From: Gemmatimonadota bacterium
GTDB taxonomy: Bacteria > Gemmatimonadota > Gemmatimonadetes > Palauibacterales > KS3-K002
DNA: 64,000 bases
Assembly (NCBI GenBank): GCA_020344015.1
Contig: CP070812.1
Coordinates: 3,579,225-3,643,224 of the forward strand
Direction: 5' to 3'
Positions 17,985-25,983 of the stretch are shown here, in pieces. Both the position numbers and the translations under genes were made by a program. Below the pieces are notes generated by a model, which saw only the letters and a list, made by a program, of their open reading frames with translations, was not told where the DNA came from and searched no databases. Within the stretch, counting starts at the first letter, position 1. Each line of letters starts with the position of its first letter.

Positions 17985-18829
17985 CCCTCCTGCGTCACCT
18001 CGAGCGCGATCGCGTAGGCGCGGTTGCGCTCGAGGCCATGACGCTCGCGCAGTGCGCGCACTATTTCCTTCGACGTGGCACCTCGTTCGGCCAAGACACG
18101 TGCATCTGCGCGGGCTGCATCCTCGAGTTCCTCCGCCGATGCCTCGGGTGCCGCCGCCAGACAAACAACCACCTCTCCTAGCGGTGTGTGCTCGTTGTAG
18201 TATGCCGCAACCTCACGCAGCGTCCCCCTCACGAACTCCTCGTGGATCTTCGTCAGTTCCCGGGCGACCACGACGCCGCGTTCCGGACCTAGCTGCCCAG
18301 CGAGCTCCTCTAGCGTGCCGACTAGGCGCTGCGGTGACTCGAAGAGCACCGCCGTGTGACGCAGTGTGGCGAGTTGGGCGAGGGTTTCGCGGCGACGGCG
18401 CCCGCTGCGCGGCAGGAACCCGAAGAAAGTGAACGGCTGGACATCGAGGCCCGAGCCCACCAAAGCCGCCAGGGCGGCGGACGGGCCCGGGACAGGCACG
18501 ACTCGGGCGCCGACCTCGATCGCTGCCCGTACGAGACGCAGACCGGGATCGGAGATCAGCGGCGTACCCGAGTCGGCAACCAGCGACACCGTCTGGCCTG
18601 CTTCAAGGGCGACACGCGTCTCGGACGTCCGGGCAGCCTCGTTATGCTTATGAAAGGACTTCAGGGAGCGAGGCTCGATCGCATAGTGGGCGAGCAAGAC
18701 GCGGGTCCGTCGGGTATCCTCGGCCAGAATGATGTCGCTCTCGCGCAGCGACTGCTCCGCCCTGTGCGTCATGTCGCCGAGATGGCCGATAGGCGTGCTG
18801 ATGAGATAGAGAGTGCCTATCCTTGTCAT
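17981..18829 (-). CDS. rsmI: 16S rRNA (cytidine(1402)-2'-O)-methyltransferase
   Basis: RsmI 2'-O-methylates C1402 in the ribosomal P site using SAM. The 282-aa protein shows all class III tetrapyrrole-methylase-like motifs: LYLISTPIGHLGDMT at the start, AEDTRRTRVLL, SLVADSGTPLISDPG and VPVPGPSAALAAL. The start ATG follows GAGG at short spacing. It is the first gene of a minus-strand series continuing into DUF4159, DUF4175-like, TPR and the 'AsnB-like' gene; the stop overlaps the DUF4159 start. An upstream inverted heptamer array and terminator separate it from trxA. Confidence 0.95.
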   Translation of the reverse strand: MTRIGTLYLISTPIGHLGDMTHRAEQSLRESDIILAEDTRRTRVLLAHYAIEPRSLKSFHKHNEAARTSETRVALEAGQTVSLVADSGTPLISDPGLRLVRAAIEVGARVVPVPGPSAALAALVGSGLDVQPFTFFGFLPRSGRRRRETLAQLATLRHTAVLFESPQRLVGTLEELAGQLGPERGVVVARELTKIHEEFVRGTLREVAAYYNEHTPLGEVVVCLAAAPEASAEELEDAARADARVLAERGATSKEIVRALRERHGLERNRAYAIALEVTQEG

Positions 18830-18878
18830 GGTCCTCGCGCCGTTCAGAGCAACATCTAAACTTAACAGATAGGCTAGA

Positions 18879-18964
18879 GAACATCGAACATCGAACGTCG
18901 CACGTCCAACGCAAGATTATCCAGAACTCGACGTTCGACGTTTAATGTTCAATGTTCTATGTTC
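18879..18964. repeat. degenerate heptamer inverted array B
   Basis: The left arm is four 7-bp words (GAACATC, GAACATC, GAACGTC, GCACGTC; 18879-18906). The right arm is five words in the complementary orientation (GACGTTC, GACGTTT, AATGTTC, AATGTTC, TATGTTC; 18930-18964). The arms can fold into a long imperfect hairpin. It lies downstream of the trxA terminator and upstream of rsmI. Confidence 0.7.
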
Positions 18965-18980
18965 GGTGGCCCATAAAGCG

Positions 18981-19009
18981 AACGCCCCCGCAATGTCTGC
19001 GGGGGCGTT
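18981..19009 (-). terminator. hairpin downstream of trxA
   Basis: A perfect 12-bp stem (18981-18992 with 18998-19009) with a 5-base loop begins 27 bases after the trxA stop. There is no strong U-run, only a T-containing tail on the minus strand. A terminator is the likeliest role. Confidence 0.65.
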
Positions 19010-19036
19010 ATGATCGGGCCGACAGTACCGGCCGTC

Positions 19037-19375
19037 TCAGTCCAAGTGCTGCTTGAGCCTCTGTTCCAGGGCCTGCTTGGGGACATAGCCGATCACCGTG
19101 TCCACGTGCTCCCCGTCCTTGAAGAACAAGATGCTAGGGATCGACCGTATGTTGAACCGAAACGCCGTCCGCTGACTCGCATCGACATCGAGCTTCGCCA
19201 CCTTGACCTGGCCCTCGTACTCTTGTGCCAGATCCTCGACGATCGGCGCCACGAGGCGACAGGGCCCGCACCAGGCGGCCCAGAAGTCGACCATCGCCAC
19301 GCCCTCGATCTGCTCGACCTCCTCAGCGAACGTCTCGTCGGTGACCTCTTTCACCAGCCCCATTACTCTCTCCAT
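19037..19375 (-). CDS. trxA: thioredoxin
   Basis: This is a cytosolic disulfide reductase of 112 aa, the normal length. The active site WCGPC is at residues 35-39 within VDFWAAWCGPCR, and the cis-Pro loop is SIPSILFF. The start at 19375 follows AGGAG with about 6-nt spacing; a second ATG four codons in is possible. It is monocistronic, with an extended -10 promoter on one side and a strong hairpin on the other, and is divergent from the methylmalonyl-CoA epimerase gene. Confidence 0.95.
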   Translation of the reverse strand: MERVMGLVKEVTDETFAEEVEQIEGVAMVDFWAAWCGPCRLVAPIVEDLAQEYEGQVKVAKLDVDASQRTAFRFNIRSIPSILFFKDGEHVDTVIGYVPKQALEQRLKQHLD

Positions 19376-19433
19376 TCCGACGCTCCTAGGTTGCCGACCG
19401 GCGTCCTACGCCAGCCCCTTTCATATGGCAGGT

Positions 19434-19442
19434 ATTATATCA
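19434..19442 (-). promoter_or_regulatory. extended -10 promoter of trxA
   Basis: On the minus strand TGATATAAT is a perfect TATAAT preceded by the TGn extension, about 60 bp before the trxA start. No good -35 is visible, as expected for an extended -10 promoter. The surrounding AT-rich patch stands out in this GC-rich sequence. Confidence 0.6.
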
Positions 19443-19527
19443 TAATCTTCCGGCTCGCGCCGCCGAGGCCAGCAGCGGCTGGCCTCGCATCGGCTCTGTA
19501 ACGTATACCTTCCTCAAGGGGTTCCCG

Positions 19528-19938
19528 ATGGGACTAGAGGCACGTCTCGAGCACGTAGCGATCGCCGTAACGGATCTCGATGCGGCGGTGGCCGTCTACA
19601 ACGCGGTCCTGGGCAGGCCCGCCACGGGCCGCGAGGTCGTCGAGTCGGAACAGGTGCGGATCGCCTTCTTCGACCTCGGTGACTCCAGGCTGGAACTCCT
19701 CGAGCCGACCGTCGCCGATTCGCCCGTGGGACGTTTCCTGGCAAGGCGCGGCCCCGGCCTGCACCACATAGCTCTCGAGGTAGGGGACATAGAAGCAGCG
19801 CTCGAGCGTTGCCAGGCGGCCGGTCTGGCTCCCATCGGTGAGGCTCCGAGGCGCGGGGCCGGCGGCCGGCGGATAGCCTTTCTCCACCCAGCCGGTACCG
19901 GAGGAGTGCTTCTCGAACTCTCCGCTCGGACGGGCTAG
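19528..19938 (+). CDS. mce: methylmalonyl-CoA epimerase
   Basis: This is a vicinal-oxygen-chelate protein of 136 aa, the usual size. It interconverts (R)- and (S)-methylmalonyl-CoA in propionyl-CoA and odd-chain or branched-chain degradation. Metal ligands are the His in LEHVAIAVTDLD, the His in GLHHIALEV and the Glu in LLELS near the C-terminus. The ATG is preceded by AAGGGG. The methylmalonyl-CoA mutase and propionyl-CoA carboxylase genes are not in the window. It is divergent from trxA and convergent with a small lipoprotein gene. Confidence 0.88.
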   Translation: MGLEARLEHVAIAVTDLDAAVAVYNAVLGRPATGREVVESEQVRIAFFDLGDSRLELLEPTVADSPVGRFLARRGPGLHHIALEVGDIEAALERCQAAGLAPIGEAPRRGAGGRRIAFLHPAGTGGVLLELSARTG

Positions 19939-19970
19939 GCGGCCGCCGCCCGCGCCGCGCTGGCAGCGGC

Positions 19971-20465
19971 TCAGCACTCGAACGTTTGCAGCGTGAGAAT
20001 GATCTGCTCGATGTACCAGTGGTCGTCTCTGGCGAGGACGACCCGGAACGGCAGGGTAACGTTCGTCGGCGTGCGGGCGATCTCGGCCGTGACGAGCGAT
20101 TCGCCTCGCTCGCGGGCGGAGAAGTCCGGCTGCGACGTAATACGGAAACTGACGGGGCGCAGACAGGCCGCGAGAACGATCATCCGATCCGTGACTTCCT
20201 GTTCCGGGTAAGCCCTGGAGATCGAGCCCTGGTCCGTGCCGAACACGGCAGCCATCCTTTGGTACGCTACTCGCACCTGCTCGAACTCACCCGCCGCTTT
20301 CGCCTCCTGCGCTTGCTTGGCCGCGCTAAGGAACGCTTCGACTGCCTCTTCCGGAGTCGCCGCACCCACCGGCACGTCGAGGGAAGAGGTACTGCCACCG
20401 CCGCCACAGCCAACCAGCCCTACGAGGACCGCGGCCAACACCGCCACTCGATCAGCCTTACGCAC
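19971..20465 (-). CDS. small lipoprotein, function unknown
   Basis: This 164-aa protein has a lipoprotein signal peptide, VLAAVLVGLVGC, followed by a Gly/Ser linker. The mature part begins with ATPEEAVEAFLSAAKQAQ, resembling the helical opening of NTF2-like/DUF4878-type lipoproteins. It ends in a beta-strand-rich segment (TLPFRVVLARDDHWYIEQI) in which WYIEQI is typical of such folds. I give no definite family. It appears monocistronic. Confidence 0.65.
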   Translation of the reverse strand: MRKADRVAVLAAVLVGLVGCGGGGSTSSLDVPVGAATPEEAVEAFLSAAKQAQEAKAAGEFEQVRVAYQRMAAVFGTDQGSISRAYPEQEVTDRMIVLAACLRPVSFRITSQPDFSARERGESLVTAEIARTPTNVTLPFRVVLARDDHWYIEQIILTLQTFEC

Positions 20466-20586
20466 CTTTGACCCCCAGTAAAGGGAATGATGGAAGTTCG
20501 ATCAAGGACACTTAGAAGAATAGAGTAAATCGGGCCGGTTGTCGACCACACAGGTCCTAGCCAACAGAATCAAAATGGCCAACAGC

Positions 20587-20621
20587 TCGACGTTCGACGT
20601 CCGACATTCGATGTTCGGCGC
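20587..20621. repeat. degenerate heptamer array C (5 units)
   Basis: Five consecutive 7-bp words are TCGACGT, TCGACGT, CCGACAT, TCGATGT and TCGGCGC. The array lies in the 265-bp gap downstream of clpB, and the word is related to that of array B. The rest of the gap holds a 7-bp inverted repeat GCTGTCC/GGACAGC (20692-20698 with 20718-20724) close to the clpB stop, and nothing else recognisable. Confidence 0.6.
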
Positions 20622-20730
20622 TGCCCGTCGGTTATCGGACGTCCAGAGTCGGTGATTGAAGTGCAGCTGGAGAATCGATTATCGGCTGAAGGCTGTCCAG
20701 CGTCGAGCCTTTTTCCCGGACAGCTGGAGC

Positions 20731-23328
20731 TCACCCGGCTTTCCGGAACGACAGCCGATCCTCATCAGACTGGCGATCGACAATAACCGTGTCGCCCTCG
20801 CTAAAGCGACCCTCGAGGACCGCCGTAGACAGCGGGTTGAAGAGCAGCTGCTGGAGCGCGCGCTTCAACGGCCGAGCGCCGAAGGCGGGCTCGTAACCTT
20901 CCGTCGATATCAGGTCACGCGCCGCGTCCGTGACCTCGAGCATCAAATTCTGATCGGCCAGTAGCGAGCCGGCACGTTCGAGTTGCAGGTCGACGATCCG
21001 TCTCAGCTCATCACGGCCCAGCATCTGGTAGATGATGATGTCATCTACACGGTTCAGGAATTCGGGTCTGAAGGTGGCGCGCAGACCGTCCCAAACACGC
21101 TTTTCGACCTCTTCCCAGTCGCCCTCGGCCTCCGGTTCGAGGATCCACTGGCCACCGATGTTGGAGGTCATGATCAGGACCGCGTTGCGGAAGTCCACTG
21201 TCCGGCCGTGACTATCGGTGAGTCTCCCGTCCTCGAGCACCTGCAGCAGGATATTGAAGACGTCGGGGTGTGCCTTCTCGATCTCGTCGAACAGAACGAC
21301 GCTGTAAGGACGGCGGCGAAGGCGCTCGGTCAGCTGACCGCCCTCCTCGTAGCCGATGTAGCCGGGCGGCGCTCCGATGAGCCGGGCCACCGAGTGGCGC
21401 TCCATGTACTCCGACATGTCGAGCCGCACCATCGCCGCCTCGTCATCGAACAGAAACTCGGCCAGCGCCCTGGCGGTCTCGGTCTTACCGACGCCAGTCG
21501 GACCTAGGAATATGAAGCTGCCGACCGGACGATTCGGATCTTGCAGACCTGCGCGGTTACGACGCACGGCGTTGGCCACCGCCTCAACGGCCTGGCTTTG
21601 ATTGACGACGCGCCGGTGCAGGTGCTCCTCGAGCTGGACGAGCCGCTCGCGCTCGCTCTCCATCATCTTGGAAACCGGAATACCCGTCCAACGCGAGACG
21701 ACCGCCGCGATATCTTCCTCGGTCACCTCTTCTTTGAGATAGCGCGACTCTTGCTGGAGCCCGGCGAGCTTCTCGGTCGCCCCCTCCAGCTCCTTCTCCA
21801 AGGCCGGGATCTTGCCGTGCACCATCTCCGCCACCTTGCCGTGCTCGCCGGCCCGCGTCGCCTGCTCGGCATCGACCCGTAGGTTCTCGATCAGGCTCTT
21901 TAGGGTGCGGATGTTCTCGATTGCCTCCTTCTCGGCCTGCCACTTCGCTTTCATGCCGCTGGACCCCTCGCGCAGCTCGGCCAACTCCTTCTCGAGGCGC
22001 TCCAACCGCTTGACGCTCTCCTTGTCCTCTTCCTTCTGCAACGCCTGCTTCTCGATCTCGAGCTGTACTATCCGCCGTTCGACTTCGTCGATCTCAAGCG
22101 GCATCGAATCGATCTCGATCCTCAGCATCGAGGCCGCTTCATCGATCAAGTCGATGGCTTTGTCGGGCAGAAAGCGATCGGCGATGTAGCGATTGGAAAG
22201 CCGTGCCGCCGAGACGATGGCGCCATCGGTGATCCTTACGCCGTGATGAACTTCGTAGCGCTCCTTGAGGCCGCGTAGGATCCCGACCGTATCCTCGACA
22301 CTCGGCTCGGAGGTGAAGATCGGCTGGAAACGCCGCTCGAGGGCCGTGTCGGTTTCGACGTGCTCGCGATACTCATTGAGCGTCGTCGCACCGACGACGC
22401 GCAACTGCCCGCGGGCGAGCAACGGCTTCATCATATTGCCCGCATCTACGGCGCCCTCCGCCGCGCCGGCACCGACGATCGTATGCAGCTCGTCTATGAA
22501 TACAACGTACAGGCCCTCGCTCTCCGTGATCTCCTTCAGCAGCGCCTTGAAACGTTCCTCGAATTGGCCGCGATACTTGGTACCCGCGATCATGCTCGCG
22601 ATATCGACCTGGATGAGCTGCTTGTTGCGCAACGACTCGGGCACATCCCCGTTCACGATACGCTGGGCGAGCCCCTCCACGATCGCCGTCTTGCCGACGC
22701 CGGGCTCACCGATCAGCACCGGGTTGTTCTTCGTGCGTCTTGACAGCACCTGCATCACGCGACGGATCTCCTCGTCGCGCCCGATCACCGGGTCGAGTTT
22801 GCCACGCCGCGCCATGTCGGTCAGGTCAATCGTGAACTTCTGAATCGTCTGATATTTCTCCTCCGCATCCCGGTCGGTCACACGGTGCGGCCCGCGCATG
22901 TCCTGGATCGCCTGCAATAGACCCTCACGCGTCGAGCCCAAACCCTTGAGCAGCGGTCCCGCGGTGCTCGCCGTCTTCGAATGCAGCGCCAGCAGCAGAT
23001 GCTCGCTCGAGACGAACTGGTCGCCGAGCTCCCGCGCCTCCTTCTCGGCCTCATCCAGTACCTGGGCCAGTTCCCGCGACGGCATGGCGCCGGACGCACC
23101 CTCCTGGCGCGCCAGTCGCTCCAACGCCTCGCTCACCTTCTGCCCCAGCTGTTCGTAGCGGACGCCCACACGCCCAAGCAAAGGCCCGGCCACACCACCC
23201 TCCTGGTCCAGCAACGCCTGCAGCAGATGGATGTCCTCCACCGCAGGGTTTCCTCGCCCCGTAGCCAGGGCGATCGAAGCCTGCAGTGCTTCTCCGGCCT
23301 TCACCGTCAGTCGGTCAAACGAGATCAT
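20731..23328 (-). CDS. clpB: ATP-dependent disaggregase chaperone ClpB
   Basis: ClpB is a Hsp100 AAA+ hexamer that resolubilises aggregates with DnaK. The 865 aa show the Clp N-domain (1-145), NBD1 with Walker A GEPGVGKT, a middle coiled-coil domain (about 400-530, [19 protein letters not shown]) that distinguishes ClpB from ClpA and ClpC, and NBD2 with GPTGVGKT and the sensor/arginine-finger region. The N-terminus [16 protein letters not shown] is typical. The ATG lies after AGGAGG/GAGGGG. No CIRCE element was found upstream. The neighbouring Hsp20 genes suggest a heat-shock locus. Confidence 0.97.
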   Translation of the reverse strand: MISFDRLTVKAGEALQASIALATGRGNPAVEDIHLLQALLDQEGGVAGPLLGRVGVRYEQLGQKVSEALERLARQEGASGAMPSRELAQVLDEAEKEARELGDQFVSSEHLLLALHSKTASTAGPLLKGLGSTREGLLQAIQDMRGPHRVTDRDAEEKYQTIQKFTIDLTDMARRGKLDPVIGRDEEIRRVMQVLSRRTKNNPVLIGEPGVGKTAIVEGLAQRIVNGDVPESLRNKQLIQVDIASMIAGTKYRGQFEERFKALLKEITESEGLYVVFIDELHTIVGAGAAEGAVDAGNMMKPLLARGQLRVVGATTLNEYREHVETDTALERRFQPIFTSEPSVEDTVGILRGLKERYEVHHGVRITDGAIVSAARLSNRYIADRFLPDKAIDLIDEAASMLRIEIDSMPLEIDEVERRIVQLEIEKQALQKEEDKESVKRLERLEKELAELREGSSGMKAKWQAEKEAIENIRTLKSLIENLRVDAEQATRAGEHGKVAEMVHGKIPALEKELEGATEKLAGLQQESRYLKEEVTEEDIAAVVSRWTGIPVSKMMESERERLVQLEEHLHRRVVNQSQAVEAVANAVRRNRAGLQDPNRPVGSFIFLGPTGVGKTETARALAEFLFDDEAAMVRLDMSEYMERHSVARLIGAPPGYIGYEEGGQLTERLRRRPYSVVLFDEIEKAHPDVFNILLQVLEDGRLTDSHGRTVDFRNAVLIMTSNIGGQWILEPEAEGDWEEVEKRVWDGLRATFRPEFLNRVDDIIIYQMLGRDELRRIVDLQLERAGSLLADQNLMLEVTDAARDLISTEGYEPAFGARPLKRALQQLLFNPLSTAVLEGRFSEGDTVIVDRQSDEDRLSFRKAG

Positions 23329-23435
23329 CTACCCCTCTGCCCTCCTGCTGGTCGCACTGCGCCGCCCTTCGCTCCCGGCTCAGGTGCAGCGCGACGTCTT
23401 AGAGACCCAAAACCGTTGAGTAAGGGGCAACTCGC

Positions 23436-23471
23436 GTGCCACGGAAAGCTGCCATAACGGCAGTGTGGCAC
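23436..23471. other. nested hairpin between hsp20 and clpB
   Basis: The outer stem is GTGCCAC/GTGGCAC (23436-23442 with 23465-23471). The inner stem is CTGCC/GGCAG (23449-23453 with 23459-23463). It lies in the hsp20-clpB gap without a U-run. It could be an RNA-processing or weak termination element in the leader or 3' flank. Confidence 0.4.
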
Positions 23472-23537
23472 CGCTCGGCGATGGCGAAGAAGGAAGCGGC
23501 CTGGCGCGGGCAGCCGGCCGGGCTACGGTGCTCTTCG

Positions 23538-23930
23538 TCAGTCGACCTCGACCTTGCGCGCCTGTTCGCTGGCGGCCTTGGGCAGGGTGATGCGTACAAT
23601 GCCATCCTCGAGGCCGGCGGAGATGCGCTCGCGATCGAAGGCGGTCTTGAGCCTGAACCGGCGGTAGTAGCCCCAGGGCAGAGTGCTCTCCTCCGCGGCA
23701 CGGCGGGCGGCCTTAGCCTCGATGACGAGCTCGTCGCGCTCAACCGTTATATCGAGGTCGCCCTTCTGGACGCCCGGCATGTCGGCGACGACGACCATCT
23801 CCGACGCAGTCGAATAGATGTCGACGGGCGGTCGCACGTAGCGGCGACGGCGGGCCCGGGCCTCTCGCACTTCTCGGGTGGCCTCGCTCTGCTGCGCCTC
23901 GCGCAGCTCATCCTTGTCGATTCTATCCAT
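23538..23930 (-). CDS. Hsp20/alpha-crystallin small heat-shock protein (second copy)
   Basis: This 130-aa small chaperone binds unfolding proteins without ATP. The alpha-crystallin domain spans about residues 30-125, with PPVDIYSTASEMVVVADMPGV and the conserved A-x-x-x-n-G-V-L-like EDGIVRITLPK. The C-terminal tail ends KVEVD. The preferred start is the ATG at 23930, which sits inside the last codons of the first Hsp20 gene (8-nt overlap) behind AGGAG; an upstream ATG would extend it by 17 residues. The acidic and basic N-terminal arm differs from its neighbour, so the pair are diverged paralogues. Confidence 0.88.
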   Translation of the reverse strand: MDRIDKDELREAQQSEATREVREARARRRRYVRPPVDIYSTASEMVVVADMPGVQKGDLDITVERDELVIEAKAARRAAEESTLPWGYYRRFRLKTAFDRERISAGLEDGIVRITLPKAASEQARKVEVD

Positions 23931-24423
23931 CGGCCTGAGCTCCTGGTTCGCCGTACTCGTTCTCGGATCCCTCTTCGACATCGACGCTACGACCGCGTGC
24001 CCCTTTGGATCCGGGCAAGCGGACGTCCAGAACGCCGTCTCGCATCTGGGCGGCCACAGCGATTGCGTCCACCTCGGAGGGGAGTCGGACGGTCAGCTCG
24101 AACTCACCGGAGGGTCGCTCACTGCGTAGCATCCGGCCGCCGGCCGGCGGCTCGAAGCGCGCTCGCTGGCCGGAGACGGTGAGGGTGCGGCCGACCACAG
24201 ACACGTCGATCTCCTCGCGCTTGAAGCCGGGGAGCTCGATCAAGACTCGGTAGCCGTCGTCTTCGACGCGCAGCTCATGCCTGGGAAACTCGCGCCCGAA
24301 GCCGAGGTCAGGGATCAGGCTGGTCACCTGGCTGCTCACCTGATCGAACAGGTTGGTGACGGCGTCCCTAAATTCAGCCAGCGCACCGCGTCCGGACGCG
24401 TTCGAACCCGATTCGTTTTCCAC
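23923..24423 (-). CDS. Hsp20/alpha-crystallin small heat-shock protein (first copy)
   Basis: The 166-aa protein has a alpha-crystallin domain at about residues 48-145: RHELRVEDDGYRVLIELPGFKREEIDVSV at its start, then MRDGVLDVRLPG. An insert-like loop, FEPPAGGRMLRSER, precedes the dimerisation strand. The N-terminal arm (AVTNLFDQVSSQVTSLIPDLG) is amphipathic. The ATG follows AGGAGG perfectly. It is the first gene of the pair, with clpB further downstream on the same strand. Two dissimilar Hsp20 proteins from one transcript may form mixed oligomers (inference). Confidence 0.88.
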   Translation of the reverse strand: MENESGSNASGRGALAEFRDAVTNLFDQVSSQVTSLIPDLGFGREFPRHELRVEDDGYRVLIELPGFKREEIDVSVVGRTLTVSGQRARFEPPAGGRMLRSERPSGEFELTVRLPSEVDAIAVAAQMRDGVLDVRLPGSKGARGRSVDVEEGSENEYGEPGAQADG

Positions 24424-24440
24424 TGTTCCTCCTGAACTTC

Positions 24441-24483
24441 CAGTTATCGGTGATCAGCAAGTCAGTGATCAGTAGTCACTGCC
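24441..24483. repeat. degenerate heptamer array D (3+3 units)
   Basis: Words are CAGTTAT, CGGTGAT, CAGCAAG, then one extra T, then CAGTGAT, CAGTAGT and CACTGCC. The array lies between the RDD gene stop and the first Hsp20 start, about 50 bp downstream of the former. It contains TGATCA twice. Confidence 0.55.
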
Positions 24484-24534
24484 AGTCTTTCGCGAGCCCG
24501 GCAGACCGGGCGCCACCCAAACTTACGAGGTTTC

Positions 24535-25719
24535 CTACTGCTCTGGTTTCGCGGTCTCAGCCGGACGATCGGCCGCGGCCGCCGTCTCCAGCACGACCAC
24601 CGTGGCGGCGATCCGGTCCTGCATGGCCTGCCGGTTGTCGTCCCAGAACATCTCGAAGAAACCGAGCAGGCCGGTGAAGATCGAAGCGGCGTAGCCGCCG
24701 AAACGGTTCAGAGCGGACCACCAGCCGAGTGGCCTGCCATCCAGCCGCACGATTCGCATCCGCAATAGGCGCTTGCCCGGCGTCCGTCCGCGCCAGATCA
24801 CCGGGAAGAATGTGAAGTATAGAGCCGACCAGCCGAACTCGATGCCGACCTCGTCTAAGATACTCCTGATCAGGCTTATGAGCCCGCGGTCCCTTTCCTG
24901 CTCGAGTCGTTGTTCCAGATCTTCGTTACTCGCAACCAGCTGTTCATTCCGCTCCTCCAGGGCTGCGATCCGGTCAGCGCCGATCGCATCGACCAGCGGC
25001 TCATGCAGCGCGCCCATGGCAGCCGAATCGCCCGCTTGCAGGGCGGCGGCGTAAGCGAAAACGAGCGAGTCGGGTGCGACCGGCTCCCTGACCGTCTCCG
25101 CCTCGAGGCCCAGGTTCGCCAGCGCGGCCGCCATCGCATCCTGCGCCCAGGGTTCCTCCCTGCCCTCCGCGAGTGCGTCCAACGTCGTCCGGATCTCGCC
25201 GCGCTCGACCCCCAAGCTCTGTAACCGTACGCCGAGCCGGGTCGCCGCAGCCGTCAGCTCGGTCTCCGAGCTGGCCGTCTGGACCGCCAGGACATCCCGC
25301 GCCGTCCCGAGGGCATCCATGACGCCCGGTTCCTCTACCGCCTCGCCCTCGACCGGAGCGTCGCCGGTGGAAGCGAGCCAGGCCAGCGGGCTGAAGCCGG
25401 CGAACACCTCGTATCCGGCGATCAGCGTCCCGACCAGTGCCATCGCCGCGAGCGCACCGAAGACGGCGCGGCGGGTACCCTTGCGGAGCGCGCCGACGGA
25501 CGGCCGAATGGCTGCCCGGAAGAAGAGGATCGTGACGGCAAGAAAGAGCAGGAACCACGAGATGCGCAGCCCGGCGATGACGGCGATGAGCAGCAGGTCG
25601 AGCCCCATCGCAACGCCTCTGCGCCACGGTCGGGCTAACGGCGTACCGAGCAGGTCGGGCGCCACCGAGAAGGCGTCAGGGGTGATGATTTCGCGTGGAT
25701 CGCGAGCTTTGCTCGACAT
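24535..25719 (-). CDS. RDD-family membrane protein with internal coiled coil
   Basis: This 394-aa protein has two N-terminal transmembrane segments at about residues 38-70 and one at about 85-112 (ALAAMALVGTLIAGYEVFAGF). A long soluble helical region follows, ending in a coiled coil (AALEERNEQLVASNEDLEQRLEQE). The C-terminal RDD-type membrane domain contains GRTPGKRLLRMRIVRLDGRPLGWWSAL, the hallmark of the family. RDD proteins have varied roles, including ion transport. The long soluble insertion is unusual. It is divergent from the OPT transporter gene. Confidence 0.75.
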   Translation of the reverse strand: MSSKARDPREIITPDAFSVAPDLLGTPLARPWRRGVAMGLDLLLIAVIAGLRISWFLLFLAVTILFFRAAIRPSVGALRKGTRRAVFGALAAMALVGTLIAGYEVFAGFSPLAWLASTGDAPVEGEAVEEPGVMDALGTARDVLAVQTASSETELTAAATRLGVRLQSLGVERGEIRTTLDALAEGREEPWAQDAMAAALANLGLEAETVREPVAPDSLVFAYAAALQAGDSAAMGALHEPLVDAIGADRIAALEERNEQLVASNEDLEQRLEQERDRGLISLIRSILDEVGIEFGWSALYFTFFPVIWRGRTPGKRLLRMRIVRLDGRPLGWWSALNRFGGYAASIFTGLLGFFEMFWDDNRQAMQDRIAATVVVLETAAAADRPAETAKPEQ

Positions 25720-25752
25720 GATCCTTTGGCCCTACTGCAGGAAGCTCAGATT

Positions 25753-25766
25753 CAGGTGCGCACCTG
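25753..25766. promoter_or_regulatory. 14-bp perfect palindrome upstream of RDD gene
   Basis: CAGGTGCGCACCTG reads identically on both strands and lies about 35 bp before the RDD start, downstream of a possible -10 (TATTCT on the minus strand, 25791-25796). It could be an operator or a transcript hairpin in the divergent RDD/OPT region. Confidence 0.4.
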
Positions 25767-25845
25767 GACGACGGACTGTTCTTTCGCACTAGAATACGGG
25801 AGCAACCGCCCCGAAACCAGCGCCGCCGGTGCCCGGCCCCTGCGC

Positions 25846-25874
25846 TTGACACGCCGCCGACGGGGTCCTACCCT
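25846..25874 (+). promoter_or_regulatory. sigma70-type promoter of the OPT transporter gene
   Basis: Consensus TTGACA (25846-25851) and TACCCT (25869-25874) have the optimal 17-bp spacing, about 110 bp upstream of the OPT start codon. Confidence 0.65.
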
Positions 25875-25983
25875 GTCGCGGCTTCACAATCCCTTAACCA
25901 GACCGCGCGCTCGGTGGCGCGGGCCCGAAAGCAGGCCAACACCGCCGAGACGACCGGAATCCCACACCTCGAGGAGGATCTCG

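Noticed and set aside
23329-23537. CIRCE operator or sigma32-type promoter before clpB
   Set aside because: No TTAGCACTC-N9-GAGTGCTAA or clear heat-shock promoter match; only a nested hairpin is present.
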